A stretch of 64,000 nucleotides of DNA, taken from positions 1,072,501 to 1,136,500 of the forward strand of contig JAINUG010000166.1 in the NCBI GenBank assembly GCA_029706075.1, in the 5' to 3' direction. How positions within the stretch are numbered: the first letter of the stretch is position 1; the number at the start of each line of letters is the position of its first letter. The position numbers were made by a program, and so were the translations under genes. Positions 1-11,917 of the stretch are shown in pieces. The notes under the pieces are model-generated. The model saw only the letters and a program-made list of their open reading frames with translations, was not told where the DNA came from and made no database searches. Source of the stretch: Aldrovandia affinis. Taxonomy: Eukaryota > Chordata > Actinopteri > Notacanthiformes > Halosauridae.

Positions 1-1010
1 CTCTACTTTTGAATTCCTTAGCAGTTGTGAGTGGGTCATTTGACCATGAAATGATATTCTAAAATATTTTAATACCCAATGTTTTAGCCAGTGAAAATGT
101 TTTAGAAAGTAAAAAAGAAAAGATGTCTGTGCTGTGGATTGTCTAGTTTCACATAGGCCTGTGGTAGTGATGTATCTACAGTGCCTACTTAACATCGATT
201 GACATGGACAGCTCAGGAAAACAATGACCAGAACAAGCCACCAAACAAAACACCAAAGTGAGTTGAAGTGCAGCCCCATTGTGCTGGATCTCACCCATCT
301 GAATACACTCCAAGAATGACAATTATCATATTGCAGCTGACAGCCAAATCATATCCTGAATCTCTGGCTGAGACAGGCGCTTTGATTCCCTTAAGTGGGA
401 AACAATTAGGGGCTCAGCCCCCGGGAGGCATTATACACCGTACCCCCCAAACCCGGCATGATCCGGGCCACCGCGGATCGGCAGATGGCATCGCTGACTG
501 TTGGCATAGCCGGTACGGCCCCCGTCACCTCGCGCCCCTCCAGAAGCCCCTCACTGTCTCCCTAAACCTCCTGGCCCTCGTGCTGAAATCAGGGATGGTG
601 CCGGGACGGGCGACCGCCAGGCCCCACATCGCGGCGCGGGGCCGTCACCGTTGGCGCGGTAATGGACCGGCAGGTGACGGTGGTCGCCGTGGCGTCCCGA
701 GGCCCTCTTCGCGCATGGGCTCCACTGCCCAGGGGCTCATTTACCGCCAGTTATCGGGGGGAGGCAGGTTTCATTTATCACCGGGGCCCTCTGCCCTTCT
801 CCCGACACCTTTCAGTCAGAGAGAGGTGCGCCTCCACCTTCCAATTAAACCCAGGCACCGAGCCCCCCCGGACCCCCGCCTCTCTCACTCTGACTGTCCT
901 GTTTTCACTCCCTCCTAACCCTCCATTTCATTCAGTGTCACATGATTTCAATGCCCCCCCCACCCAACACACATTCACACAAACTCACCCAGCCCCCCGT
1001 TTTCGAGGAT
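1..1010. other. Non-coding; AT-rich then CpG/GC-rich segment
   Basis: The first 260 bases are AT-rich. From about 400 to 900 the sequence is GC- and CpG-rich with many C runs. The open frames here have no recognisable protein, irregular composition and no splice context, so no gene is called. Confidence 0.5.
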
Positions 1011-1014
1011 GCTC

Positions 1015-1160
1015 TGACCTAACAAGAACACATAATGACAGGAGCAGGATGTTCCGCTCATCATGTCCTTATCTAAACAACAGTGCTGCATCAAGCCTGG
1101 ACTTGAATGCCCCAAGTGTCTCTGCCTCTAGTACCTGACCTGGCAAGCTGTCCCACGCAA
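1015..1160 (+). repeat. Dispersed repeat, copy 1 (CTGGACTTGAATGCCCCAAGTGT family)
   Basis: It matches 17336-17480 over about 140 bases with scattered differences. Shared blocks include ACATAATGAC, CATCAA-CCTGGACTTGAAT, CCCCAAGTGT and ACCTGACCTGGCAAG. The class is unknown to me; similar ACATAAGAACATAA-type repeats are common in fish. Confidence 0.65.
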
Positions 1161-1537
1161 CTCAGACAGTGTGCTCCGCACGCTCAAGCTAATTATTAAC
1201 CACCCCCCCCTCCCCCACAGCAAAAATGTAAAGTATTGAATCCAAGCAGCCTGACTACAGCACCGACAGAACTGAGCTGATCCGGAGCCTCTTCGTCCTG
1301 AGGAAGAGTGGGCTGGAGAACCTTCTGGTTTCACAAACGGACTATTCAAAAGCTCTACACTTCCTCCTCCGTGTTTCTGATGTAAACGTCGGTACAGTAC
1401 AGGATCTGACAAGCCTAACGGTGACCCTCACAGAACCAAAACCCATTTGTTTATGGGGGATAGTGGGCCCTTGATTGTGCTCAAAAGATATGGATGATAG
1501 TGGGCCCACAATGGATGCTTGTTTAATTAAGTAATTA

Positions 1538-1587
1538 ATTGTTATTGTTATTGTTATTGTTATTGTTATTGTTATTGTTATTGTTAT

Positions 1588-1618
<31 letters not shown>

Positions 1619-1625
1619 AATAAAT
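1538..1625. repeat. (TTATTG)n / (ATAATG)n microsatellite
   Basis: About eight hexamers of TTGTTA followed by TAA and TGATAA units. Confidence 0.9.
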
Positions 1626-2615
1626 ATATAAACATGTGTTTTACTGAACTCCTTCTAAATTTGTTTCAGGATGCTTTTGTGCTCTGGCTTGTAATGTCTT
1701 TCCTAAGCAGTATGTAGATTTAGTTGAAAGCAGGCATAGTTTAATCCTTTGAACAAAAGCCCTCTTCAATGCAAAATAAGAAACAGCAACCTCTCACATT
1801 CCTGATTAATGTGGAAACTGTGGTCACTGGGTCTTGATTTCAAGATGTGTCCAGCTGTAGTCTTTTTCTCTCTCTCCTTTAATTTGGTCCTAGTTTCCTT
1901 CTCTCTCTCTCTCTCTCTCTCTCTTTATGTCTCTCTCTCAGTCCGTGTCGAGAGCACTGCCTACATTAGATGATATAATAATAGATTCTGAAGGAAGCAG
2001 CCTTCATAAGCAGGTCCAGAAAACTCAAACGTCCGGTTCAGCTCGTCTCATTGGCCGCTGATTCACTCCATTTCTTCCTCTTTTCGCATCATTCAAACCA
2101 TCACTCCTCGCGGTCCCTGCGCTGCCAGCAGCGGCAAGAAAAAATGACATCCTGTGAGTCAGACACCCCCTAGTGGTGAACAAAAATATCTCACATCAAA
2201 ACGCCAGGACGGTCAGTCCTGCCTTTTAGATGGATCATTTCACCCTCAGACTTATTTCCATTCTTTATATTCTGATTTTTAAATATTCTTATGGCAATGT
2301 CTCATTTTGAAATTAAATTATATCATGTCCACGCCAAAAAATAAGTAAAATGTGGGCTTCGGTCATGCCGAGCGTGGTTAGCACATTCAAGTCTGCAGAG
2401 AATATTAGGGTCAAGTTGACAGCAACATTCAGCACAGACAGTTCAAATGGTGTCCCTATCCGTCCATGCCCATCTTATATTGCATGTGAGAACTGCACGT
2501 TATATCTCGCTGTATTCTGGAGGAGGCCACTGGACCATGTCCTGATAGAGAGTCATACAAGTTAATTTTATTGGCGTGGATGTCTATGGAAAGTGTGGCC
2601 AATAACATAAAGCAG
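1626..2615. other. Non-coding, nothing recognised
   Basis: Contains a short (CT)n run near 1901-1925. A CTCF-like motif lies on the minus strand at about 2165-2180. No exon signature was seen. Confidence 0.5.
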
Positions 2616-2616
2616 G

Positions 2617-2687
2617 TTATTTACATTACATTACATTACATTACCTTACATGACAGGCATTTAGCAGACGCTCTTATCCAGAGCGAT
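2617..2687 (-). repeat. SINE tail fragment, TGTAA family
   Basis: In the minus sense it reads TCGCTCTGGATAAGAGCGTCTGCTAAATGCC and then TGTAA units. It is truncated and abuts the composite that starts at 2688. Confidence 0.8.
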
Positions 2688-3130
2688 GTTTCACAAGAAG
2701 TGTCTAAGGCAGTGGCTCCCAAACTTCTCCTTGAGCACCCCCAGCCAGTCCATGTATTTGTTCAATTCCATCAGCACACCTGATACAACTAATCAATGCT
2801 CATTAGGTTAACTAGTTGAATCAGGTGTGCTGGTGGTGGAATTACATTACATTACATTACAGGCATTTAGCAGACGCTCTTATCTAGAGCGACTTACAGT
2901 TTACATTTCTTTACAATCCATTTATAGCTGGATATTAACCATTTATACAGCTCTGGCAGTGTACCTGGAGATTGAACCTGAAGCAATTCTGCCATTTTGT
3001 TAAGTCAACCCAGTGTGCCTGTTTAGGGTTTAGCTCGGGGAAGACGGTCACAAGCCTGGGTCGGCAGCGTGGGGGGAGAGGGTCAGACCACCTCCACAGG
3101 GCAGTGATTGAACCTGCAACCTTGCCCCCA
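2688..3130. mobile_element. Partial copy of nested Tc1 / hAT-MITE / SINE composite
   Basis: Bases 2688-2895 match 11894-12110: a short Tc1 flank, the 8-mer GTCTAAGG (2702-2709), a MITE end CAGTGGCTCCCAAACTT from 2710, and the same SINE insertion after TGGAATT. The SINE (minus sense) decays beyond about 2960. No right-hand MITE end is visible here. Confidence 0.75.
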
Positions 3131-3139
3131 AAACCTAAA

Positions 3140-4695
3140 TCTACTTTTTTGTTAACAAGCCCATGTCTACTTGTTTATGTATTGTATTAGGCCATTAACC
3201 ATTGCTACCTTTGAATCCACACCTACAGGGTCCTAGTTTAACTATGTGGTTGCACCTAGGAACTGTACTTCCCACTAGGGTGGCTTTCAGCTAAACTGTT
3301 CTTGACACGGTTAACACTTTGGTACGTCGCTCTTTCCCTGATAGACCAGTATCCACCCCCATCACACCCCTCCCCAGTACACTCCTGGTATTTTCCCTGA
3401 GAGGATACAGCTCTCCTCAGCCCTGGTCCTACAGGGCCACACTGTGTTTAGGCTCTTGTCTATCGCACACTTAACCCCATCCCCAACTCCACTGAACGCT
3501 CCCTCATGACAAGTCCAGTTCAACTTTCTCCCTGCCTCTGAATAGCATTATTTTTTTTTTGTAATGATGCACTTTTTATGTACGCAAACAGAATTTCTGT
3601 GAAGACAGACAATAAGCATATCTAATCTAATCTAATCATTATTAATGTTTTAGAGGAAGCTGTTGAAAGACATCACAGGGCCCTACTCAATAGCCGGGTA
3701 CTGTCCTGTAGTGCTGTGCCCCGCAAGGGAATCAAACTTGCAACCCCCTGGTTTACCCAGGCAGTTCCTTCATCACTCAAGTATGATGGGCCTGGAGGGA
3801 GTTTTCACCTTATAATCAGCCACCAATTTAGACCCAAGGAACCAGGTGAGGTGCCTTATGTAACTGTGTAAAGAACCGCTTGAATTGATCAAGTAAGCAC
3901 TGAGTGACAATGAAAACCAGTTGGGATTGTGACTTTCCAGGACTGGGGCTGGGGAGCCCTGATATAGAGGAGTCCCAGTGTGGGACAGGAAAGGAATAAG
4001 GAAGCAAGAGAAAGCTGAAGCAGGGTATGGAGGCATCACAGGGACATCATTAGACCCGGGATTTTCAGCCCCAAATCTTTTTTGGACAAACCCACCAATC
4101 TTTTTACCAAGATCTTTTTGTACATTCCTGCGAACTAGCATTTCTCACGCAGTTGCATTGAAAGCGAGGTCACTTTTAAGTTTTTTAACGGGGTGGGGTC
4201 ATATCCATAATGTTATAATTATGTTTAAAATGTGGGACAACCTCTTCTTGAAATGCAGGACCGTCCCGATGCACGATGCATGGGTCTGATTCTGTATCCG
4301 AGTCTGGTCTGTATCACGGGAGAACATTCCACAGAGTTGCGTGTGTCCTGACTTGACCCTGTGAGAATGAGTGGCACATGTTTTGTAAAGACTGCCATTG
4401 AGAAGGGTGCCTGGTGTTTGTGATGGCACATTCAATAGCTTCCCCAGATCCAAATGTCTGATTGCACCTTGGACACGGTACATCTCTCTCTCTCCACCCC
4501 GGCGTCATCCAACACCCAGCCAAGGCCCAGTGCGCTTCAGATGGTGTGTGAATCAAGTTTGTTTCTCCAGTCCTGTCTCACTAGAATTTCACAGTTTGTT
4601 TAACTTTTTTTTCCCTTTCCGTTTGTATCGCCGGTGGTGAAAGTTTGGCCCCTGTTTTTTTATTTTGAACAAACCCGTGAAGCATAAACCCATTT
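3140..4695. other. Non-coding, nothing recognised
   Basis: Unique-looking sequence with a T run near 3550. The open frames are short and unconvincing. Confidence 0.5.
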
Positions 4696-4704
4696 GAAGA
4701 TAAC

Positions 4705-5008
4705 AAACCCGGTTTGATTGGCTGGAGAACAAACCTGGAATTACGAATACCCGATTTGATTGGCTGGAGAACAAATCTGGTTTGATTGGCTGGAGAACAA
4801 ACCTGGTTTGATTAGCCGAGGAATACACCCGATTTGATTGGCTGGATAACAAACCCGGTTTGATTGGCTGGAGAACAAACCTGGTTTGATTAGCCGAGGA
4901 ATACGCCAGATTTGATTGGCTGGAGAACAAATTTGATTGGATTGGAGAACAAACCCCGGTTTGATTGGCTGGAGATCAAACCCGGAGCAAACCCGGTTTT
5001 ATTGGCTC
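4705..5008. repeat. Minisatellite, 25-26 bp units with ATTGG cores, about 10 copies
   Basis: Degenerate units of the form GGTTTGATTGGCTGGAGAAC plus AAACC. A longer period of about 100 bp is visible because AGCCGAGGAATAC variants recur at regular spacing. Each good unit holds CCAAT (minus sense). Confidence 0.9.
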
Positions 5009-5725
5009 GTCAGTGCTTAGTTCTGGCGCTCGGGCCCCGGATCTTCATAAGCGATTTTTTTGTTGAGCGTGTATTTGTGTCGAGTGAGCCTTACCCCATT
5101 TTCCACAGAGGTGGGGGTGTGTGTGTGGGCAGGGGGGTTGATTTGGGGGCTGGAATTGGGCTGTCAGTGGATGAGTATGATTAATGTGCTGTTATAACAT
5201 GAAGAGCCCCCCACCCCATGCAGAAAAGGGGCCACTTCCCCCGGCTTGTTTTTACACCTGCTCGCTGCCTCTGTAGACCTGCTGGAAGTGGTGCCCTGAC
5301 ACCAGCAGCGCTCTCACACATGTGCATCTGCACCACGGTAAAAGGAGGGCGGTACCATGTTAAATCGCCTTTAATGAAAACCGAGCTTGGTACTGAGGTG
5401 GGGGGGATGATCGGAGGAGGGGGCAAAGTGTACAAATGTTTATGTTATGTTACCTCGACTAGAACTCTCACCCCCCCAATAAAATTAAGGACAAGAGGAG
5501 ATGGAAGATTGATGATGACGGATGGCCGCGCAGTGCTGAAAGGCTGAGTGTCAGGGGGGCGGGATTATGGGAAAGGAGGGTCGTGGGGGTTGGTGGTTCC
5601 ATGGGTCGGTTGGTGGGGAAGGGGTGGAGTCCTTAGGGTGTTGAGGGTCCCGGGTCAATTTGGGTGATTCTGTTACTCTTCTGTTACACCCCAGGTGTCT
5701 GTTCAATATGGGACACAGTATGGCA
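5009..5725. other. Non-coding, GC-rich, nothing recognised
   Basis: G-rich and C-rich runs, with no splice-flanked coding segment. Confidence 0.45.
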
Positions 5726-5726
5726 T

Positions 5727-5727
5727 G

Positions 5728-5765
<38 letters not shown>

Positions 5766-5813
5766 ATGTGTGTGTATGTGTGCATGCATATGTGTGTGTG
5801 TGTGTGTGTGCAC
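5727..5813. repeat. (GT)n microsatellite
   Basis: Imperfect GT/GCAT run. A shorter GT run follows at 6006-6030. Confidence 0.9.
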
Positions 5814-6388
5814 AGTCCCTGCCCAATCCCATACCCAGGCCTGAGCTGCCACAGGACCTGCTCTTCAACAATTGGCTTGTTCAGCCACCAATGGTCCTGC
5901 TGCAAGTCAAACCTCATTGCAAATCAAGGCGATTTCTTTCACTTGTTCTTCGCATGTTCATTGCAAATTGTCCTTTGCTCTTCGCATGTGAAGAAACAGC
6001 CATATATATGTGTGTGTGTGTGTGTGGGTTACGCCTGTGTGCGTGTGTTTTGGGGGGGAGGCATCCACGGGTGGCCAGGAAAGGGTCGTCACATTGGGCT
6101 GCGTCTCTAGAACGGTGCCCCTCAGGTGAGGCATTAGGCTGGCGGCTCCAGGCAGAGCAGAGCGTGGAGAATGGAGCCAGGGTGATTCATCGCTGTTCAG
6201 CTGGGCCGAGACAAGCATGGCGGGACGGCACAAACAGACAGAGACACGCAACTGCTTCCTCTTCTAACCCACAGCCTGCCAACCAATCAATATGGCACAA
6301 TGGCCCACGCCACCATCGACAGAAACACAACAGCTCCAAACTGGGTAACCGTGGGTAACCAGGCCCACAGCTGTCAGCTGTTCGTTCC

Positions 6389-6512
6389 CAAGACATTTCA
6401 GTCAGGTGTTGCAAAGACATTTCAGTCAGGTGTTGCAAAGACATCTCAGTCAGGTGTTGCAAAGACATTTCAGTCAGGTGTTGCAAAGACATTTCAGTTA
6501 GGTGTTGCAAAA
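6389..6512. repeat. Minisatellite, 24 bp x about 5
   Basis: Units of AAGACATTTCAGTCAGGTGT plus TGCA, nearly identical. Because 24 is a multiple of 3, the open frame reads as an 8-residue repeat (GVAKTFQS), which is a by-product and not a protein. Confidence 0.92.
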
Positions 6513-6549
6513 AGTCCACCTCATGCTGATCCAAGAAGCATGCACTGAG

Positions 6550-7265
6550 GAACTCAATACTCACACCAAGGGACACACAGGGTCTCTGTCCACCGGAAAT
6601 AATAAAGCTTCACCCCCATCTGCCAAGGTCAAGCTGTGCAAAATTTGACAGTCAGTTTGAACTGAATTTTCCAGTCCTTAACCTTGGTATAGTTCAAATG
6701 AACTGTTTTGACACTTGAATGATGCTTTTAGCGTGTATTTTTAAATATGTCCCATTTGACTGGGATGGCAGGTATGCGAGTTGGGAGTTGGGAGTTGGCT
6801 GGGCATTACTATATACTGTGGTGTATGGAGACCAACAGAAATGCACAACAGGCAAATATCTTTGATTTTGTTCCCTTCAGTTATTTGAGACCTCGGGACC
6901 TTGACTTGTGTCTTAGTGATGTTCCCTAAAAGAGGTCACTCCGTGGTGCACAGTGCAAGCAGAGGACACAGCATGTAAAAGTCAATGTTCTTTAGTTTAC
7001 TGTCGGCGTTGTGAAAAAGCCTTGTATCTCCATTTTTGAGTTTGATACATAAATAGAAAGCTTGTAACCTCAGTTGTGTCCTGTCAATGTTTTATAGCTC
7101 TATGACTAACACAATTCAAAACTCCATGTGACTAAAATTTGTCTAATGTAATGTGTTAAAATGAGTTTTACTCATTTTTTTATGATTTTATGATTTGAGA
7201 TGTTTTTATGGCGCCAAAGTAATGCTGATTTATTTATTTATTATTATTGGCCATTTTCCACCATA
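6550..7265. other. Non-coding, AT-rich, nothing recognised
   Basis: Single-copy-looking sequence up to the start of the Tc1 relic. Confidence 0.45.
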
Positions 7266-7267
7266 CA

Positions 7268-7770
7268 GACTACCGTTTATAATTGATGGAGCAAAAGACA
7301 GAAAAAGTCTTGAGGAAAACCTGCTGCCCTCTACAAGAAAGTTGCAATTGGGAAGAAGGTTCACCTTTCAGCATGAGAACAACCCAAAGCACACAGCTAA
7401 ATAAGCAGTGGAGTGGCTACAAAACAAAAAGGTGAATGTCCTTGAGTGGCCTAGTCAGAGCCCTGACCGAAATCACATAGAAAACCTGTGGAATGACTTG
7501 AAGAGCACAGTCCCCATGTAATCTGACTGAGCTTGAACAGTTCTGTAAGGAAGAATGGGCAAACATTGCCCAATCTAGGTTTGCAAAGCTGGTAGAGACA
7601 TATCCAAATGGATTCATGGCTGTAGTTCGAACAAAGGGTTTTTCCACTTGGAAGTTGTAGGGTAAAATGTGTAAATAAAAAGTCTGAATTAATATGTTTA
7701 AATTACAGGCTGTAAGGCGACAAAAGGTGACATTTTTTAGATGGGGTGTAGACTTTTAAGGGGCGCTGCA
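7268..7770 (+). mobile_element. Tc1-like transposase relic, 3' half
   Basis: The translation in pieces resembles the C-terminal DDE domain of Tc1 transposases: KSLEENLLPSTRKLQLGRRF, FQHENNPKHTAK, then [19 protein letters not shown] after an in-frame stop. The second catalytic D of the usual FQQDNDPKH motif reads E here. It is broken by stops and truncated at the 5' side. The end (GGGTGTAGACTTTTAA) matches the end of the copy at 31262. Confidence 0.85.
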
Positions 7771-7794
7771 TATTTATATATAATGTACATGAAA

Positions 7795-8302
7795 TGAAGG
7801 GCACTGGTGTTCTGTTGTGGTATCAGGTGCATATTTCTGCCATGCTTTAGGTCCACTCAACCCCTTAGAGGGCAAGGTAAATGCCAATAAATAAAAAGCC
7901 ATTCTGTGTGATCACCTTCATCCTATGATGAAGCATTTCTATCCTCATGGGAGTGGCCTCTTCCAGGATGACAATGCCCCCATCCACAGGGCATGAGTGG
8001 TCACTGAATGGTTTGATGAGCATAAAAACTGTAAACCATAGGCCATGGCCGTCTCAGTCGGCAGATCTCAACCCAACTGAACATTTATGGGAGATTGTGG
8101 AGCGGCGCCTGAGACAGCGTTTTTCCACCACATCAACAAAACACCAAATTTCTAAAATTATGGTGTTGCATCCCTCCAACAGAGGCACAGACACATGTAT
8201 AATCTATGCCAAGGTGTATTGAAGCTGTTCTGAAAGCTCGTGGTGGCCCAATGCCATTAAGACACTTAATGTTGGTGTTTCCTTTTATTTGTCAGTTAAC
8301 TG
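7795..8302 (+). mobile_element. Tc1-like element relic, second family
   Basis: Encodes broken pieces of a DDE transposase: SGLFQDDNAP, then WPSQSADLNPTEHLWEIVER. It ends in CAGTTAACTG followed by TA. Same family as 19012-19520 and 35804-36328. It is internally deleted and frameshifted, so not active. Confidence 0.85.
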
Positions 8303-8839
8303 TATATATTGTATATATGCACATATATGTTTACGGACTGATACTGATGCAGACAGAGAGTTCCCCCTGGGTTTGAAAGAAACCCAGAGCTTTAATCTGT
8401 GTTCAGCTTTCAGTCCCCATGTCCTCTGAGTGGACCTGTGACACAAATGTGATCTGTAAACATTGTGTAAAATTTTACATTCATTGATTTGTGTTTTATT
8501 GAGTAAAACACAACATTTCATCAGATGCAATCCAAAAAAACATTAAATATTGTTATGATTTATTTTACTTTATTTTAGTGTTCTTTTGTCATTTTGTAAT
8601 GCTTTTAAGACTGATGTTCAGAAGGGGATGCTTTTGTTTTGTATGCTTTTTTTTAATTGTTTGTTTTGTTCCAGGTGGTTCTTCTGAATCTGAATTCCTG
8701 TTGAGTCTGAAGTGTGACTCATATGTTGGGGCTCTATAAGAAAGCTCTGAACTCTGGGTTTGGGGCGGAAGGGCAGGTCTCACGTTGGTCTGGGTCTTGG
8801 TAAAATGAAGAAAATCAGTTGTGAATCCAATCTCAACAG

Positions 8840-9049
8840 CCTCTCTCTCTCTTGCTCTCTCTCTCTCTATGTCTCTTGCTCTCTCTCTCTCTCTCTGTCT
8901 CTCACTCATTCCCTCTCTCTCATTCTCTCTCTTTCTCTCACACTCTCTCTCTCCCTCTCGCTCATGGAAGATTAGTCCCACTTAATCCCAAGAAGAAGTC
9001 AATTATAACACATATCTGCAGCATCGAATTGGGAGTTTGGAGCTGGGGA

Positions 9050-9090
<41 letters not shown>

Positions 9091-9240
9091 ATGTGTTTTT
9101 TTTGTGTGTGATCGTGCGCATTCATATGTTTGTACGTTTGTGTGTCTGCACATGTGTGTGTATGTATGTATGTGTGTGTGTGTGTGTGTGCGTATGTGGT
9201 TGTGTGTATGCGTGCATGTGTGTGTGTGTGTGTTCTTGGG
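8840..9240. repeat. (CT)n then (GT)n microsatellites
   Basis: A CT-rich run lies at 8842-8960 and GT-rich runs at 9049-9236, with a short CA run at 9350-9368. Confidence 0.9.
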
Positions 9241-9558
9241 GCATGTCTCAGATGCTTCTTTTCTAAGGGATTAGATGTAACCACACTGCTCAGGATGGGA
9301 GGACATCAGAGGGGAGTGGGGGGGCTATCTGGTTATATTACCCCCCCACACACACACACACACACACCATGACCCTCCCCCCAGCCCCCAGCTGTCATGG
9401 AGAAGCTGTCATGTGGTTGGGGAGAAAGTACTTTACTCCAAGGGGCCTTGAGGAGCGGCCTGCTTTGTGAGGGAGGCAGATAAGGGCCACGGGAAGGGGC
9501 TTCTGGGAGGATGAGACCAGCCATGTGACCAGCACACCCTCTTCCTCTCTCCGTTTTT

Positions 9559-9672
9559 AAATATTATTATTACTATTACTATTATTATAATCATTATTAT
9601 TATTACTATTATTATTATCATTATTATTATTTTTGTTATTGTTATTGTTGTTATTATTATTATTGTCATTGT
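9559..9672. repeat. (ATT)n-rich microsatellite
   Basis: Interrupted ATT, ATC and GTT triplets over about 110 bases. Confidence 0.9.
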
Positions 9673-9689
9673 TCTTATGGTGAATCATG

Positions 9690-11210
9690 CATATAGTTAT
9701 GTTCTCTGACAGGGCAAATACAAGTCATTATAAGTGGGGCCCCTTTTTTCTGCATTTCAGCTGTAATGTAACTTTACAGTGGATGTAAAGTTGTGAAGTA
9801 TACGTATGCACACTATTTGTGTGTGTGTGTGGGGGGGGGGTTCAGTTGAAGAAAACATACTTTTTAAAGAAAAACATATACCAAGATCCCGTGTACCAAG
9901 TGGAGCTTAATGTCCTATTAATAACTGTCTTCCTCGTGCCCCGCGATGCTCTATTCTCAGCTCCGACTCTGCGGACAGAGCCCTACACCAGATAGGATAG
10001 AAATGACCGCATGCATTCCCAATGCGCCGTGGCAAATACCATTCCAAACCGGTGACTTCCAATGGGGTTGTTGATAAAATCGCGGAGCTTGGTCTTTGAC
10101 TATATCTTCCTAGCCCCGCCCCCGCATGCTGTGCCGTGCGTGCGATGGTCGCTCTCGGAGCGCTGACGGCATCGGCAAGCCGCGCCGCTCGGTTCTGGTA
10201 TTCTCTCGCTCACTCGCGATAATGGGCCGGTCATTAAGGGGCTGATCCGGTGTGAGGGCATCCGATTCCCGTCTGGATCGGCGCATTAGGCCGGAGCACC
10301 CCCCCCCCCCATGGAGTCCGTAATCAGGACAGGTCTCCAGTTTTATCGGACGCCTGAGAGTCTGCAGAGGGGGAGAGAGAGAGAGGACAGCAGCTGTCCG
10401 TTCCCGCTCCGGGGCCCTCTCGCGGTGTCCGGGAGGGGCCGATGAGGGCTGACAGTGGCCCCCTGCCTCGCGCTGTAATCTGGGATAATGCCCTCACAGT
10501 AACGTGAGCCTCGGTGTACAGAGATGGGCCGGCGGAGAGACAGTGCCCACCCCCCGTACCCAGGCCCCCTTGCTCCCACCCCTCCCTCACACCCACTCAT
10601 CCATTATACCCACATTAGGTTTGTCTGCCCTGTAAACCCGCCATTCGACACAGCCCCGCCCCCATCCCCCACCCCACCGCACCCAATCCAGGGCCACCTT
10701 CTTGGCTAAGTGCCACTCACACACATGCATACAGTCACACATACCCACACACATATATATATATGCATATACTCACCCACACACACACCAATGTACACGC
10801 ACAAACTTACTCATGGCCACACACATGCATTCAGACGCACACAGACACACATACACACCACAATGGTGCCCTTTTCACAACAGCAAAATCTTCCACCCCT
10901 TTGCGTTGCTATTAACGGCACCCTGTGCCGATGGGATCGCTGCTCTGTCTGGACAGAATGTCAGATTGCCCACATGCCATTGCCTGCCATGCATCACAAC
11001 ATGGAAACAATTAAGCAGAGGCATGTGAAGATTTTTCAACTGAACTCAGACAGCAATACTCATATAGACCCAATCATATGTTGCTTTTGTGTAGGACAGG
11101 TAGTGGCCAAGAAGGTAGAAACAGTTGGGTAAATGAGGGACACAAAGTATATTGAAAGCATTAAACACAGGTGTTTTTCATTAGTTAATTAAGTAATTAA
11201 TATCCCCATT
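9690..11210. other. Non-coding; CpG-rich core at about 9940-10600
   Basis: The core carries many CpGs and a GC box (GCCCCGCCCCC near 10113). It could be a small CpG island, but no first exon or start codon could be tied to it. A CA/TA-rich stretch lies at 10710-10860. Confidence 0.4.
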
Positions 11211-11214
11211 AGGT

Positions 11215-11757
11215 TGACACAGAGTGGACCCAAACACAGACACAGACACTGAGAATTAGGTAAAGTGAGAAATGTTTTTATAAAAAGACTTGGGTAGGGA
11301 AGCGATGGTGAGGGCAGACGAGAGAGGCAGGCAGGCGGATAAGCGGGCAGGCAGGCAGGCAGGTGGATAGGCGAGGAGTGAACCTGGACACAGAGAGAAC
11401 GAATAAACATTAAAAAACAGGCAGAGATAACACAGCGGAAAGAATCACGGTTTTGGAATGGTCTTGAAGCGTACAGCTACCACTGAAGCGGAGACAACGA
11501 TCTGACGGTGATTGGATGAGGAACCAGGGTTGATATACTCTGCAGGGCTGATGATAATTGATGACAGGTGTGCAGGCAGAGCAGGTGTCGCAGATCCATG
11601 GCAATCAGGAGGGAGCCGGAGAATGCTGAGGAGAGAAGCCGCGCCCACAATACACACGCACAAACACAAAACTGACAGAGAGAACAGGAGACGCAGGGGA
11701 AAGGGAAAACACGAGGAAACACATAAAATAAATAAAGTTGCGGCCATGGACGTAACA
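11215..11757 (-). mobile_element. LTR-like segment (possible solo LTR)
   Basis: On the minus strand it starts TGTTACG and ends TGTCA over 543 bases. It has a TATATC/TATA-like centre and CT-rich downstream sequence like fish Gypsy LTRs, ending near GGGTCCACTCTG. No target duplication was found, so the assignment is tentative. Confidence 0.4.
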
Positions 11758-11917
11758 ATCCCATCATGCTCAGGGTCATGTATAAAAATACAGTTATAGC
11801 TAGCATGGCTAGAAGATGAGACCTCAGTGATTTTGAAAGAGGGGTGATTGTTGGGGCAGGAGCTTCAGTGATGAAGACTGCTCAACTTGGTAATGTTTCA
11901 CAAGGAAGTGTCTAAGG

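Noticed and set aside
268-918. 216-residue open frame in the GC-rich left end
   Set aside because: GC-rich DNA has few stops. The sequence is proline- and arginine-rich with no domain, and an overlapping frame is equally open.
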